Source: CAZAOY01 sp964486925 (lineage in GTDB: Bacteria; Bacillota; Clostridia; Oscillospirales; Ruminococcaceae). Taken from it: DNA of 64,000 bases. Position numbers and translations under genes: made by a program. Positions 15,124 through 24,279 of this stretch are shown one piece after another. Below the pieces are notes generated by a model, which saw only the letters and a program-made list of their open reading frames with translations, did no database searches and was not told where the DNA came from. Where the stretch lies: positions 1 to 64,000 of the forward strand of contig CAZAOY010000001.1 in NCBI GenBank assembly GCA_964486925.1. Reading direction: 5' to 3'. Position 1 is the first letter of the stretch, and the number at the start of each line of letters is the position of its first letter.

Positions 15124-17352
15124 ATGGGATTTATTAGAGATAAACAAACCGAGCTAACAGGTTTTCAGGAACACGCACCATTTAACAGTAACTTTGATGT
15201 CCAGACAGACTTTGTGATGGTATACGGAATAGACGATACCATGCCAAGACGGATAGCGGAGTATAGAGAACAAGGATATGTAGTACATCTTATGACAGGG
15301 ATCGCTTGGGGAGAGTACCAAGACTATCTATACGGTAGATGGGACGGCAAGGATCACTGGGACGAAGCACAGATGGACAGGTACGGTAAACATATTTTGC
15401 ACGGCAAGGATGTACCGTATATGGTTCCTACCATTACATTTGCGAACTACCTTACCGAAAAGCTAAAGTTAGCGGTGGATTCAGGGGTGGTGGCAATACA
15501 TCTAGAAGAACCTGAATTTTGGGACTATGGGGGGTATTCACAAAGCTTTAAGCGGGAGTATCAGCTTTTTTATCGTGAAGGGTGGAAACCGCCTCATGAG
15601 GATTTAAAGGTACGGTACAATGCGTCGCGGCTAAAGGCATACCTATACGCTCGAGCACTTGATCGGATATGCGGAGCATTACGTGAATATGGAATGGTAA
15701 AGTATAACAAGGTTATACGATTCTATGTGCCGACACATAGCCTATTAAACTATACACAGTGGAAGATAATGAGCCCAGAAGGGAATTTAATAGATCTACC
15801 TACAATCGACGGCTTTATCGCCCAGATCTGGACGGGGACTAGCCGAACACAGAATGTATACAAAGGGGTCGCAAAGGAGCGAACCTTTGAAACGGCATAC
15901 CTAGAGTATGGAATAATGCAGGAGCTTGTAAAGGGAACAGGACGTAGGATGTGGTTTTTGCATGATCCAATTGAGGATAACCCAGAATATCCGTGGGAGG
16001 ATTTTAAGTATAACTATCTCAAAACAGTGACCGCTTCGCTACTCCACCCACTAATCCATCACTACGAAATCTGCCCGTGGCCAAATAGAGTGTTTAACGG
16101 TATCTATCCACGTAGCAGAAAGACCTACAAACCGCTAAAAAACTCTAAAACCATCCCACCAGAATACAACACTTTACTTTGTAATATGATTAATACCCTA
16201 GGCAATATGGATAAGGATGAGTATCAATTTGAAGGCGTGAATAGTGGGGTAGGGGTGTTAATGTCCGACACGGGGTTGTACCAAAGAACCTATCCGGATA
16301 ATCTATTAACTCCGGATATTAAAGAGGTAAAGCCTACCAAAAAAGAGTTTGAGAGAGCGCAGTCGGACGAAACCTTAATGAAGGCCTTTATAACGAGCGG
16401 GTATCTTCCTAACTTCTATGGATTAACGCTGCCACTACTTAAATACGGACTACCGGTAAGGCCGGTACAGCTAGATAACATTAGGAGGTATCCTGGATAC
16501 CTTGATGACTATAAGACGCTGGTGTTAAGCTATGAGCACTGCAAACCAATCTCTCCGGATATAAATAACGGGATAGCCGCATGGGTTAAAGCGGGTGGCA
16601 CACTTATCTACGTCGGGGATGGTAGCGACCCATACCATGGAATTGATAGCTGGTGGAACAACGGTAAGGAGAGGTATAATAACCCTGCACAACACCTATT
16701 TGAGATGTTAGATCTTGATAGATCCCTACAGGATGGCAGGTATACAGTAGGAAACGGAGCGGTTGCGGTACTAAACCAAAGCCCCGCTAAGATCTGTATG
16801 ACCGACAGCAACGCAGACCGATATAGGGAGTTTGTACGATTAGCTCTTGCAGAGGCGGGGGCGAACTGGGAGTATACCAATAAACTAATACTACGGCGAG
16901 GTGAGTATATAATCTGCGATGTAATGGATGAGAGTGTAACCGACACCCCTCACACCTTTACAGGTTTGTATGCCGACATGTTTACCCCAGACTTTAAGGT
17001 TATCACCACAAAGGTAGTAAACCCCGATGAAAACGCACTGCTGTTTGACTTTAGCAAGGCAGAAGGTGAAAGCTATATAGTAGGCACATCAGCAAGGGTG
17101 TTTGATTTTACCAAAGGAAATGGCAGGGCACAGCTTAAGGTTAAAGCGCCAAACAGCGTTAATGTGAATATAAGAATTAAGTTTAGTAACCCCATTAATA
17201 CTATTACCGCCGCCGATATATATGGTAACAAAGTCCAGATAGAGAGTAGCTACTGCCAGATTAGTGGCACCAATCTAATCTGCTATGAGAGTAAGGGAGA
17301 GGTTGTGTTAATAAATGCAGTATGTGAGCTAAACAACCATTTGTACAAATAG
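15124..17352 (+). CDS. Unrecognised TIM-barrel glycosidase-like protein
   Basis: A protein of about 742 residues. I place the start at 15124, because AGGGGAG lies 7 nt upstream of it but only 1 nt from the ATG at 15118. I do not recognise a named family. The first 330 residues read like a (beta/alpha)8 barrel: DFVMVYGID, VVHLMTGIAWGEYQDY, and a strand end AIHLEEPEFWDYGGYSQSF (about 123-141) with acidic residues where GH-A clan enzymes place their acid/base. A segment at about 455-505 (TLVLSYEHCKPISP, then KAGGTLIYVGDG) resembles the Rossmann-like trimerisation domain of GH42 enzymes. A small beta domain ends the protein. No signal peptide is seen, so it should act on imported substrate. It sits between the sugar transporter and the glycyl-radical pair, suggesting it releases the radical enzyme's substrate. 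Confidence 0.5.
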   Translation: MGFIRDKQTELTGFQEHAPFNSNFDVQTDFVMVYGIDDTMPRRIAEYREQGYVVHLMTGIAWGEYQDYLYGRWDGKDHWDEAQMDRYGKHILHGKDVPYMVPTITFANYLTEKLKLAVDSGVVAIHLEEPEFWDYGGYSQSFKREYQLFYREGWKPPHEDLKVRYNASRLKAYLYARALDRICGALREYGMVKYNKVIRFYVPTHSLLNYTQWKIMSPEGNLIDLPTIDGFIAQIWTGTSRTQNVYKGVAKERTFETAYLEYGIMQELVKGTGRRMWFLHDPIEDNPEYPWEDFKYNYLKTVTASLLHPLIHHYEICPWPNRVFNGIYPRSRKTYKPLKNSKTIPPEYNTLLCNMINTLGNMDKDEYQFEGVNSGVGVLMSDTGLYQRTYPDNLLTPDIKEVKPTKKEFERAQSDETLMKAFITSGYLPNFYGLTLPLLKYGLPVRPVQLDNIRRYPGYLDDYKTLVLSYEHCKPISPDINNGIAAWVKAGGTLIYVGDGSDPYHGIDSWWNNGKERYNNPAQHLFEMLDLDRSLQDGRYTVGNGAVAVLNQSPAKICMTDSNADRYREFVRLALAEAGANWEYTNKLILRRGEYIICDVMDESVTDTPHTFTGLYADMFTPDFKVITTKVVNPDENALLFDFSKAEGESYIVGTSARVFDFTKGNGRAQLKVKAPNSVNVNIRIKFSNPINTITAADIYGNKVQIESSYCQISGTNLICYESKGEVVLINAVCELNNHLYK

Positions 17353-17403
17353 GTAGACATGTATGTTGTTAAGGCGGGGGTGCTTTAACTAATAGGGGGA
17401 ATA

Positions 17404-18303
17404 ATGACAGGAAGTATCTTTAATATCCAGCACTTTTCAACCTTTGATGGACCGGGGATACGAACAACGGTATTCTTCAAGGGATGTAACCTACGTTGTA
17501 TATGGTGCCACAACCCCGAATCCTTTGACAGAGAGGTACAGCTACAGTTTTTTGGCGATAGATGTGTATCCTGTGGCAGGTGCTTTAAAGCATGCAAGAA
17601 GGGATATCACTATATAGATGAGGATAGCGGTCGACATGTTATCTCTGATAGCTGTGATAGATGTGGAGCTTGTGTGTCCATCTGCTATGCAAACGCACTT
17701 ACTATGGTAGGTCGGGAGATTAATGAGCAGGAGCTTATACGGCTAATCCTAAAGGATAGGCTGTACTTTAAAAACTCAAACGGAGGGGTGACCTTTTCCG
17801 GCGGAGAGTGTATGCTTCAGACCGATTTTTTACAATCGGTTAGTGAAAAGCTTAAATTAGAGGGGGTTCACCTGGCGATAGATACGGCGGGAAATGTACC
17901 ATACAATCTATTTGAGCAGGTAAATCCGTATATCGACCTCTACCTATATGATCTGAAGGCGGCGGATACCGATGTGCATAAACAGCTTACAGGGGTAGGA
18001 AATGAGAGGATAATCGAAAACCTTCAAAGGCTTACAAATGATAACAAGGAGGTTATAGTACGGATACCATACGTACCGGGATACAATGACCACCAGATGG
18101 ATGGGATAATGGAGATTCTACGTCCACTACCAATAAAACGAGCTCAGATACTACCCTACCATAAGCTTGGAGAGGGGAAGAAGGAATCCTTACAGATTAA
18201 GATAGAGCATAGTTTTATAGAGCCGTCCAATAAAGAGCTCGAAGCAGTGTGCGATAGATATAATAGGTACGGAATTAACTGTATCTATAACAAGATTAAA
18301 TAG
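17404..18303 (+). CDS. Glycyl-radical-enzyme activating enzyme (radical SAM)
   Basis: A 299-residue radical-SAM activase that installs the glycyl radical on the enzyme encoded next. The SAM cluster motif CxxxCxxC is Cys28, Cys32, Cys35 in FFKGCNLRCIWCHNPES. Two ferredoxin-type [4Fe-4S] motifs follow: Cys54/57/60/64 and Cys84/87/90/94. This double-cluster insert is typical of activases of diol-dehydratase, decarboxylase and aryl/alkyl-succinate type enzymes, and is absent from the pyruvate formate-lyase activase. VTFSGGECMLQ is the SAM-binding GGE motif. An AGGGGGA ribosome site precedes the ATG. It is 51 bp after the glycosidase-like gene and 57 bp before the glycyl radical enzyme start. Confidence 0.95.
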   Translation: MTGSIFNIQHFSTFDGPGIRTTVFFKGCNLRCIWCHNPESFDREVQLQFFGDRCVSCGRCFKACKKGYHYIDEDSGRHVISDSCDRCGACVSICYANALTMVGREINEQELIRLILKDRLYFKNSNGGVTFSGGECMLQTDFLQSVSEKLKLEGVHLAIDTAGNVPYNLFEQVNPYIDLYLYDLKAADTDVHKQLTGVGNERIIENLQRLTNDNKEVIVRIPYVPGYNDHQMDGIMEILRPLPIKRAQILPYHKLGEGKKESLQIKIEHSFIEPSNKELEAVCDRYNRYGINCIYNKIK

Positions 18304-18360
18304 GTGGATAGCATGAAAGTTCATTTTATGCTGCAAATAGCGCAAGGAATGGAGATTTAT

Positions 18361-20553
18361 ATGGAGAACAAGGAATGTATTAGCCAAAAGACACAGCTAG
18401 GTCCGCTGTACATGCAGAAGATTAAAAGCATGCATAACGAAAAGATTAGGCTTAACAAGGAAAAGCTAGAGCGATTCGGTGGTAGCTATAATACCGATGA
18501 TCATGGATTTATCTGTTTTGATGACTTTAAGTTTGAGCCGATCTATAACGATGACAACATGATCTACGGCTGTGAACTTATCGGAAAGAATCTGCGAAAG
18601 TTTTTAGGATGTATCCCCGCATATATCCACGAGGATAGCGCATTAGCGGGTTGTTGGGTTGGATTCTTCCAAAACTTTGCAAAGATAGGACTAAACCCAA
18701 AGGATGTACCGACACATCTTACCGAAACCCACGAGAAGTACGGGATAACCCAGCCGGGTATCGGCGGGATGAACCATATGGCACCCGATATGAACATAGG
18801 GTTACAGCTAGGGTTTAAGGGACTGCTTGATAAGCTAGTTTACTACAAAAACTTTAACGCCCCAGCCTCATCTGATTTTTACAACGGCGAGATAGAGCTA
18901 GTAGAGGGGATTTTAGCGTACATACAAAAACATGTAGACTACGCAAATGAGATGTATACAAACGAAACCGACCCACAGCGCAAGGAGAACTATCTAGCGA
19001 TAGCAAAGGCGAATGAAAACCTACTGACTAACCCGCCTAAAAACTTTAGGGAAGCCTGTCAGTTTATCGCACATTTTCAGAGCGTCGACCGTACCTATTT
19101 TGGCGGTGGCGCATTAGGACAACTGGATGAGCTGTTACGTCCATACTTTGAAGCGGACAAAAAGTCAGGGTTACTTACCGATGAACAGGCGGTATGGATC
19201 ATCGCAAGCCTTTTATATAACGACACCCACTACTCACAGATAGACGGCGTTACCCCGGACGGCACTAAGGGTCTTGCAAGCAGGCTGTCCTTTATCATCC
19301 TAGATGCAATACACTACCTTGGTATCCCAGAAAATATCGGGATTAGGGTATGCGATAAAACAAATCCCGACCTATTCTACCGTGCGGTTGAATATATACT
19401 AGAGGACGGCAGTGGGGTATGCTTCTCTCTAGCAAAGGGGATTGAAGAAGGGTTTGTCAGAAATGGTCATCCGATTGAGCTTGCTAGAATGCGGGCAAAG
19501 GTTGGGTGTAACTGGGTTGCGTTGCCAGGGATTGAATATCCACTACAGGACGTAACCAGAATTAACATGGCATACGCGCTAATCCATGCTCTAGAGGATA
19601 TTAAAGGCAACAAGGATAAGACCACTACCGAGCTGTGGGAACGGTTTTGTTACCATATTTCAAAGATGGTGGAGTGTATTAAAGAGGGGTATGATATCCA
19701 CTATGAGGTGGTATCCAAGAGCCTTCCTGAAATTGTGCTAAACCTATTCTGCCACGGAACTATCGAGCGTGGACTTAATGCGGCACAGGGTGGGGTGGAT
19801 ATAATCGGGCTAAACCTTGACGGGATCGCCCTAGCAACGGTAGCCGACTCCTTTGCGGCGATAGAACAGCGTATCGAAAAGGAGAACAGGCTAACTTGGG
19901 ATGAGCTTTATACCGCTCTAGGCGCAGACTTTGAAGGGTATGAGGATATAAGACTTATGCTTAAGAATATACCAAGGTTTGGTGTGCCTGACTCACTCGC
20001 CGAGGGATGGGCAGAAAGGGTTAAGGATGAGTTTGTGTATCAGGTTAAAAAGTCAAAAACACCAAAGCATAACATTGATATTATACCGGGACTATTCTCT
20101 CATGGAGATATCTACGCATACGGTAAAAACCTTCCTGCTACCCCAAACGGCAGGAGGAAGGGAGATCCAATCTCACATTCAAGCGAGCCCGACCCCGGAT
20201 TTGCACAGGGTCTAACTAGCTTTTCGCCTACCCTAAAGGCTAACGCTGTAGCAATAGCACAGGCAGGCTACGGCAACTCCGCACCGCTTCATCTTGATAT
20301 CGACTCGGATATGATGTTGCGTGAGGGCGGGATAGAAGCGTTAATAGCGCTGATTAAGACACACAATGATATGGGAGGTACACTGATTAACCTAAACTGT
20401 GTTACAAAGGATCAGATTATGAAGGCGCATGAAAACCCAGATAACTTCCCAGACCTAGTAGTTCGGGTAACAGGATATTCAGCCTTCTTTGCCTCGCTCT
20501 CAAAGGATTACAGGCAACAGGTAGTAGACCGATACCTAACCGATTCAAAATAG
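18361..20553 (+). CDS. Glycyl radical enzyme of unassigned substrate
   Basis: A protein of about 730 residues. I start it at the ATG at 18361, which has GGAG 6 nt upstream; a GTG at 18304 is in frame but directly follows the previous stop. The glycyl radical motif RVTGY near the C-terminus places the radical at Gly705. The thiyl-radical Cys is Cys383 in AKVGCNWVALPG. Diol dehydratases, choline lyase, hydroxyproline dehydratase and isethionate lyase carry CVE here, with Glu as general base; this protein has Cys-Asn-Trp. Pyruvate formate-lyase has adjacent Cys-Cys, also absent. So the fold is certain but the reaction is not. With its activase, a glycosidase-like protein and a sugar transporter in the same operon, a sugar-derived substrate is the natural inference. 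A strong terminator follows. Confidence 0.88.
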   Translation: MENKECISQKTQLGPLYMQKIKSMHNEKIRLNKEKLERFGGSYNTDDHGFICFDDFKFEPIYNDDNMIYGCELIGKNLRKFLGCIPAYIHEDSALAGCWVGFFQNFAKIGLNPKDVPTHLTETHEKYGITQPGIGGMNHMAPDMNIGLQLGFKGLLDKLVYYKNFNAPASSDFYNGEIELVEGILAYIQKHVDYANEMYTNETDPQRKENYLAIAKANENLLTNPPKNFREACQFIAHFQSVDRTYFGGGALGQLDELLRPYFEADKKSGLLTDEQAVWIIASLLYNDTHYSQIDGVTPDGTKGLASRLSFIILDAIHYLGIPENIGIRVCDKTNPDLFYRAVEYILEDGSGVCFSLAKGIEEGFVRNGHPIELARMRAKVGCNWVALPGIEYPLQDVTRINMAYALIHALEDIKGNKDKTTTELWERFCYHISKMVECIKEGYDIHYEVVSKSLPEIVLNLFCHGTIERGLNAAQGGVDIIGLNLDGIALATVADSFAAIEQRIEKENRLTWDELYTALGADFEGYEDIRLMLKNIPRFGVPDSLAEGWAERVKDEFVYQVKKSKTPKHNIDIIPGLFSHGDIYAYGKNLPATPNGRRKGDPISHSSEPDPGFAQGLTSFSPTLKANAVAIAQAGYGNSAPLHLDIDSDMMLREGGIEALIALIKTHNDMGGTLINLNCVTKDQIMKAHENPDNFPDLVVRVTGYSAFFASLSKDYRQQVVDRYLTDSK

Positions 20554-20564
20554 ACATAACAAAT

Positions 20565-20606
20565 GAAAGCACCACCGTCAACGTATCGACTGGGTGGTGC
20601 TTTCTA
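20565..20606 (+). terminator. Terminator of the glycyl-radical operon
   Basis: AAAGCACCACC (20566-20576) pairs with GGTGGTGCTTT (20593-20603), with a short GTC/GAC extension inside the loop. The end is U-rich. Confidence 0.85.
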
Positions 20607-20621
20607 TTACCGTATGGGTAG

Positions 20622-20672
20622 GGAAAACAAAAATGGACTGCGACACAGTATAAACTGTAAAGCAGTCCATTT
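20622..20672 (-). terminator. Terminator of the tuf transcript
   Basis: AAATGGACTGC (20631-20641) pairs with GCAGTCCATTT (20662-20672). Inside, ACAGT and ACTGT extend the hairpin. On the minus strand it is followed by TTTTGTTTTCC, a good U-tract. Confidence 0.85.
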
Positions 20673-20769
20673 AATTAGCATTATTTTGTTAACACCTGTT
20701 AAAATGAAAGCATATTAGTTAAACCAATAAACTACACTTATAGTCAGTGCCTACATTAAAATATAAGGA

Positions 20770-21963
20770 CTAAACTTTAGAAACAACGCCTGAACCAACT
20801 GTACGTCCGCCTTCACGGATCGCAAAGCGTAGACCTTCTTCGATAGCGATAGGAGTAATCAGCTCAACCTTAATAGTTAAGTTATCACCAGGCATAGCCA
20901 TTTCAACGCCTTCTGGAAGCTCAATGATACCAGTAACGTCAGTAGTTCTGAAGTAGAACTGAGGACGGTAGTTCTTAAAGAAAGGTTTATGACGTCCGCC
21001 TTCTTCTTTCTTAAGGATGTATGCTTGACCTTCAAACTTAGTATGAGGGTTTACAGAACCTGGCTTAGCAAGAACCTGTCCACGTTCGATATCTGTTCTT
21101 TGAACACCACGTAGAAGAGCACCGATGTTATCGCCTGCTTCAGCGTAATCAAGAATCTTACGGAACATTTCGATACCAGTAACAACTACTTTTCTTCTTT
21201 CTTCTGTAAGACCTAGGATTTCAACTTCATCACCAGAGTTTAGTTGTCCTCTTTCAACTCTACCAGTTGCAACTGTACCACGACCGGTAATAGTGAAAAC
21301 GTCTTCTACAGGCATTAGGAAAGGAAGATCAGCTTTTCTTTCAGGAGTAGGGATATACTCATCAACGTTAGCCATTAGCTCAAGGATAGGAGCGTACGCA
21401 GGATCGTTTAGATCCATTGGAGCTTCTAGAGCTTGAAGAGCAGAACCTTTAATGATTGGAATATCATCACCTGGGAATTCATATTCGCTTAGAGTTTCAC
21501 GGATTTCCATCTCTACTAGATCTAGTAGCTCAGGGTCATCTACTTGGTCAGCTTTGTTCATGAATACAACGATGTAAGGAACACCAACCTGACGAGAAAG
21601 AAGGATATGTTCGCGAGTCTGTGGCATAGGGCCATCAGCAGCAGAAACAACAAGGATCGCTCCATCCATCTGTGCAGCACCGGTAATCATGTTCTTAACA
21701 TAGTCAGCATGTCCAGGACAGTCAACGTGAGCGTAGTGACGATTGGAAGTTTCGTACTCAACGTGAGCTGTGTTAATTGTGATACCACGTTCTCTTTCTT
21801 CAGGAGCCTTATCTATGTTTGCATAGTCCATAAATTTAGCAGTACCCTGTTGAGCTAGAGTCTTAGTGATAGCGGCAGTTAAAGTAGTCTTACCATGGTC
21901 AACGTGACCGATAGTACCAATGTTTACGTGTGGTTTATTACGTTCAAATTTAGCTTTTGCCAT
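20770..21963 (-). CDS. tuf: Translation elongation factor Tu
   Basis: A 397-residue EF-Tu, the GTPase that delivers aminoacyl-tRNA to the ribosome. G1 is GHVDHGKTT, the switch I region has RGITI, G3 is DCPGHADY, and G4 is NKAD where most bacteria have NKCD. Domains 2 and 3 are complete, including RPQFYFRTTDVTG, and the C-terminus is VGSGVVSKV. It is the last gene of the str cluster but has its own promoter at 22028-22056 within a 192-bp gap after fusA. An AGGAGGCAATT ribosome site precedes the ATG. Confidence 0.99.
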   Translation of the reverse strand: MAKAKFERNKPHVNIGTIGHVDHGKTTLTAAITKTLAQQGTAKFMDYANIDKAPEERERGITINTAHVEYETSNRHYAHVDCPGHADYVKNMITGAAQMDGAILVVSAADGPMPQTREHILLSRQVGVPYIVVFMNKADQVDDPELLDLVEMEIRETLSEYEFPGDDIPIIKGSALQALEAPMDLNDPAYAPILELMANVDEYIPTPERKADLPFLMPVEDVFTITGRGTVATGRVERGQLNSGDEVEILGLTEERRKVVVTGIEMFRKILDYAEAGDNIGALLRGVQRTDIERGQVLAKPGSVNPHTKFEGQAYILKKEEGGRHKPFFKNYRPQFYFRTTDVTGIIELPEGVEMAMPGDNLTIKVELITPIAIEEGLRFAIREGGRTVGSGVVSKV

Positions 21964-22027
21964 TGGAATTGCCTCCTTTTATTTATTGGTAAAATACATA
22001 ATATCTTTCTATTATGAACCCACCTAT

Positions 22028-22056
22028 ATTTTATCATTTTTTTGAGCAGATTTCAA
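22028..22056 (-). promoter_or_regulatory. tuf promoter
   Basis: Minus-strand TTGAAA (22051-22056), 17-bp spacer, TAAAAT (22028-22033), between fusA and tuf. Upstream, between about 22097 and 22136, an imperfect hairpin with GCAGTT and ACGC arms may end part of the fusA transcript. Confidence 0.65.
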
Positions 22057-22155
22057 GACTTATTTGTAAATAAATCTTTATTTTTTACATTCTTTCCTTC
22101 ATTGAGAGGCAGTTAAACGCCATTTAAGCGTAAAACTGCTACTCAAGGATAGATA

Positions 22156-24237
22156 CTAGTCGTTCTTAGCGCGTTTAGACATAATCTTTTCAGAGATAGA
22201 TTTTGGTACTTCAATATAGCTATGAGGTTCCATCGAGTACTGTCCACGACCCTGGCTCTTAGAACGCAGATCGTTTGAGTATCCAAACATCTCAGAAAGT
22301 GGTACTAGAGCATTAATCTGCTGTGCACCGTTTCTAGCTTCCATACCGGTAATGTGTCCACGACGAGAGTTAAGGTCACCGATAACGTCACCCATGTAGT
22401 CCTCAGGAACTATTACAACAACCTTCATAATAGGCTCAAGGATAACAGGATCAGCCTTTCTCATAGCCTCCTTAATCGCCATAGAACCGGCAATCTTAAA
22501 TGCCATTTCAGATGAGTCAACTTCATGGTATGATCCATCATAAAGAGTTACCTTAAGGTCAACCACTTGATAGCCGGCAAGTACACCCGCCTGCATAGCG
22601 CCCTTAATACCGTTATCAACAGCCGGAATGTATTCCTTAGGGATAGATCCACCAACAATCTTGTTGATAAATTCATAACCCTTACCGGATTCATTAGGCT
22701 CAACGATAATCTTAACATGGCCGTACTGACCTTTACCACCCGATTGACGAGAGTATTTATGGTCAACGTTAGCTTCTTTTCTGATAGTTTCTTTATATGA
22801 TACCTGAGGAGCGCCAACATCAGCTTCTACTTTAAACTCACGAAGAAGTCTGTCAACTATGATTTCAAGGTGAAGCTCACCCATCCCTGCGATAATTGTC
22901 TGACCGGTTTCTTCATCAGTGTAGGTTCTAAAGGTTGGATCTTCTTCAGCTAGCTTTGATAGTCCAATACCCATCTTTTCCTGACCGGCTTTAGTCTTAG
23001 GCTCGATAGCAAGGCTAATAACAGGTTCAGGGAATTCCATCGATTCAAGGATAACGGTGTGTTTAGGATCACAAAGGGTATCCCCTGTAGTGGTCTGTTT
23101 TAAACCAACCGCCGCCGCAATATCTCCCGCGTAAACGGTTTCGATATCCTGCCTTGAGTTCGCATGCATCTGTAGGATACGTCCTAGTCTTTCGGTTTTA
23201 TCCTTAGTGGAGTTTAAAACCTGGCTTCCGGCATTAATTGAACCAGAATAAACACGGAAGAAGCAAAGCTTACCAACAAATGGGTCGGTTGCAATCTTAA
23301 ATGCAAGAGCTGCAAACGGTTCATCATCGGTAGAAGGTTTAGTAACCTCCTCGCCAGTGTCAGGGTCGATACCCTTAATAGCCGCAACGTCAACAGGGGC
23401 CGGCATGTAATCGATTACAGCATCAAGCACCTTTTGAACGCCTTTATTTTTGTATGATGTTCCGCAAACTACAGGAATAATGCGGTTTGCAATAGTTCCT
23501 TTACGTAGAGCCTTCTTTATCTCGTCGATAGAGATCTCTTCACCGTCAAGGTACTTCATCATAACTTCTTCATCTTCTTCAGATATCGCTTCAAGCAGCT
23601 TGCCGCGATACTCCTCTGCTTTTTCTACAAGATCAGCAGGGATATCTTCTACTCTAATATCTTTACCGATATCATCATAGTAGCAGTATGCTTTCATCTC
23701 TACTAGGTCGACCATACCTTTAAAGGTTTCTTCCGAACCTATCGGTAGTTGAATCGGTACAGCATTACATTTTAATCTGTCCTTCATCATACCTACAACG
23801 TTGTAGAAATCCGCACCCATAATGTCCATCTTGTTTACATAAGCCATTCTAGGTACGTGGTATTTATCTGCCTGTCTCCAAACTGTTTCGGACTGAGGCT
23901 CAACACCGCCCTTTGCACAAAATACAGTTACAGATCCGTCTAGTACTCTTAAAGAACGTTCTACCTCAACAGTGAAGTCAACGTGTCCAGGAGTATCTAT
24001 AATATTAATTCTATGACCTTTCCAGAATGCAGTAGTCGCAGCAGAGGTAATTGTAATACCTCTTTCCTGTTCCTGCTCCATCCAGTCCATCGTTGCAGCA
24101 CCTTCATGAACCTCACCTATTTTATGGGTTTTACCTGTATAAAATAGAATACGTTCGGTTGTGGTAGTTTTACCTGCGTCGATGTGAGCCATTATACCAA
24201 TATTACGAGTTAATTCAAGTGATACTTCTCTCGGCAT
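22156..24237 (-). CDS. fusA: Translation elongation factor G
   Basis: A 693-residue EF-G when started at the ATG at 24237, which has AGGAG 7 nt upstream; eight extra in-frame codons further up lack support. It catalyses ribosome translocation. G1 is AHIDAGKTT, the switch region has RGITI, G3 is DTPGHVDF, and G4 is NKMD. Domain IV shows the SGGKGQYGHV segment. It lies 42 bp after rpsG in the str operon. Confidence 0.99.
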   Translation of the reverse strand: MPREVSLELTRNIGIMAHIDAGKTTTTERILFYTGKTHKIGEVHEGAATMDWMEQEQERGITITSAATTAFWKGHRINIIDTPGHVDFTVEVERSLRVLDGSVTVFCAKGGVEPQSETVWRQADKYHVPRMAYVNKMDIMGADFYNVVGMMKDRLKCNAVPIQLPIGSEETFKGMVDLVEMKAYCYYDDIGKDIRVEDIPADLVEKAEEYRGKLLEAISEEDEEVMMKYLDGEEISIDEIKKALRKGTIANRIIPVVCGTSYKNKGVQKVLDAVIDYMPAPVDVAAIKGIDPDTGEEVTKPSTDDEPFAALAFKIATDPFVGKLCFFRVYSGSINAGSQVLNSTKDKTERLGRILQMHANSRQDIETVYAGDIAAAVGLKQTTTGDTLCDPKHTVILESMEFPEPVISLAIEPKTKAGQEKMGIGLSKLAEEDPTFRTYTDEETGQTIIAGMGELHLEIIVDRLLREFKVEADVGAPQVSYKETIRKEANVDHKYSRQSGGKGQYGHVKIIVEPNESGKGYEFINKIVGGSIPKEYIPAVDNGIKGAMQAGVLAGYQVVDLKVTLYDGSYHEVDSSEMAFKIAGSMAIKEAMRKADPVILEPIMKVVVIVPEDYMGDVIGDLNSRRGHITGMEARNGAQQINALVPLSEMFGYSNDLRSKSQGRGQYSMEPHSYIEVPKSISEKIMSKRAKND

Positions 24238-24279
24238 AATATTCTCCTTAAATAATAGCAAAATACAGCGGTGAAAATC

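Noticed and set aside
18361..20553. Annotation of the glycyl radical enzyme as pyruvate formate-lyase
   Set aside because: The adjacent Cys-Cys of formate lyase is absent, and the activase has the two extra ferredoxin clusters not found in the formate-lyase activase.
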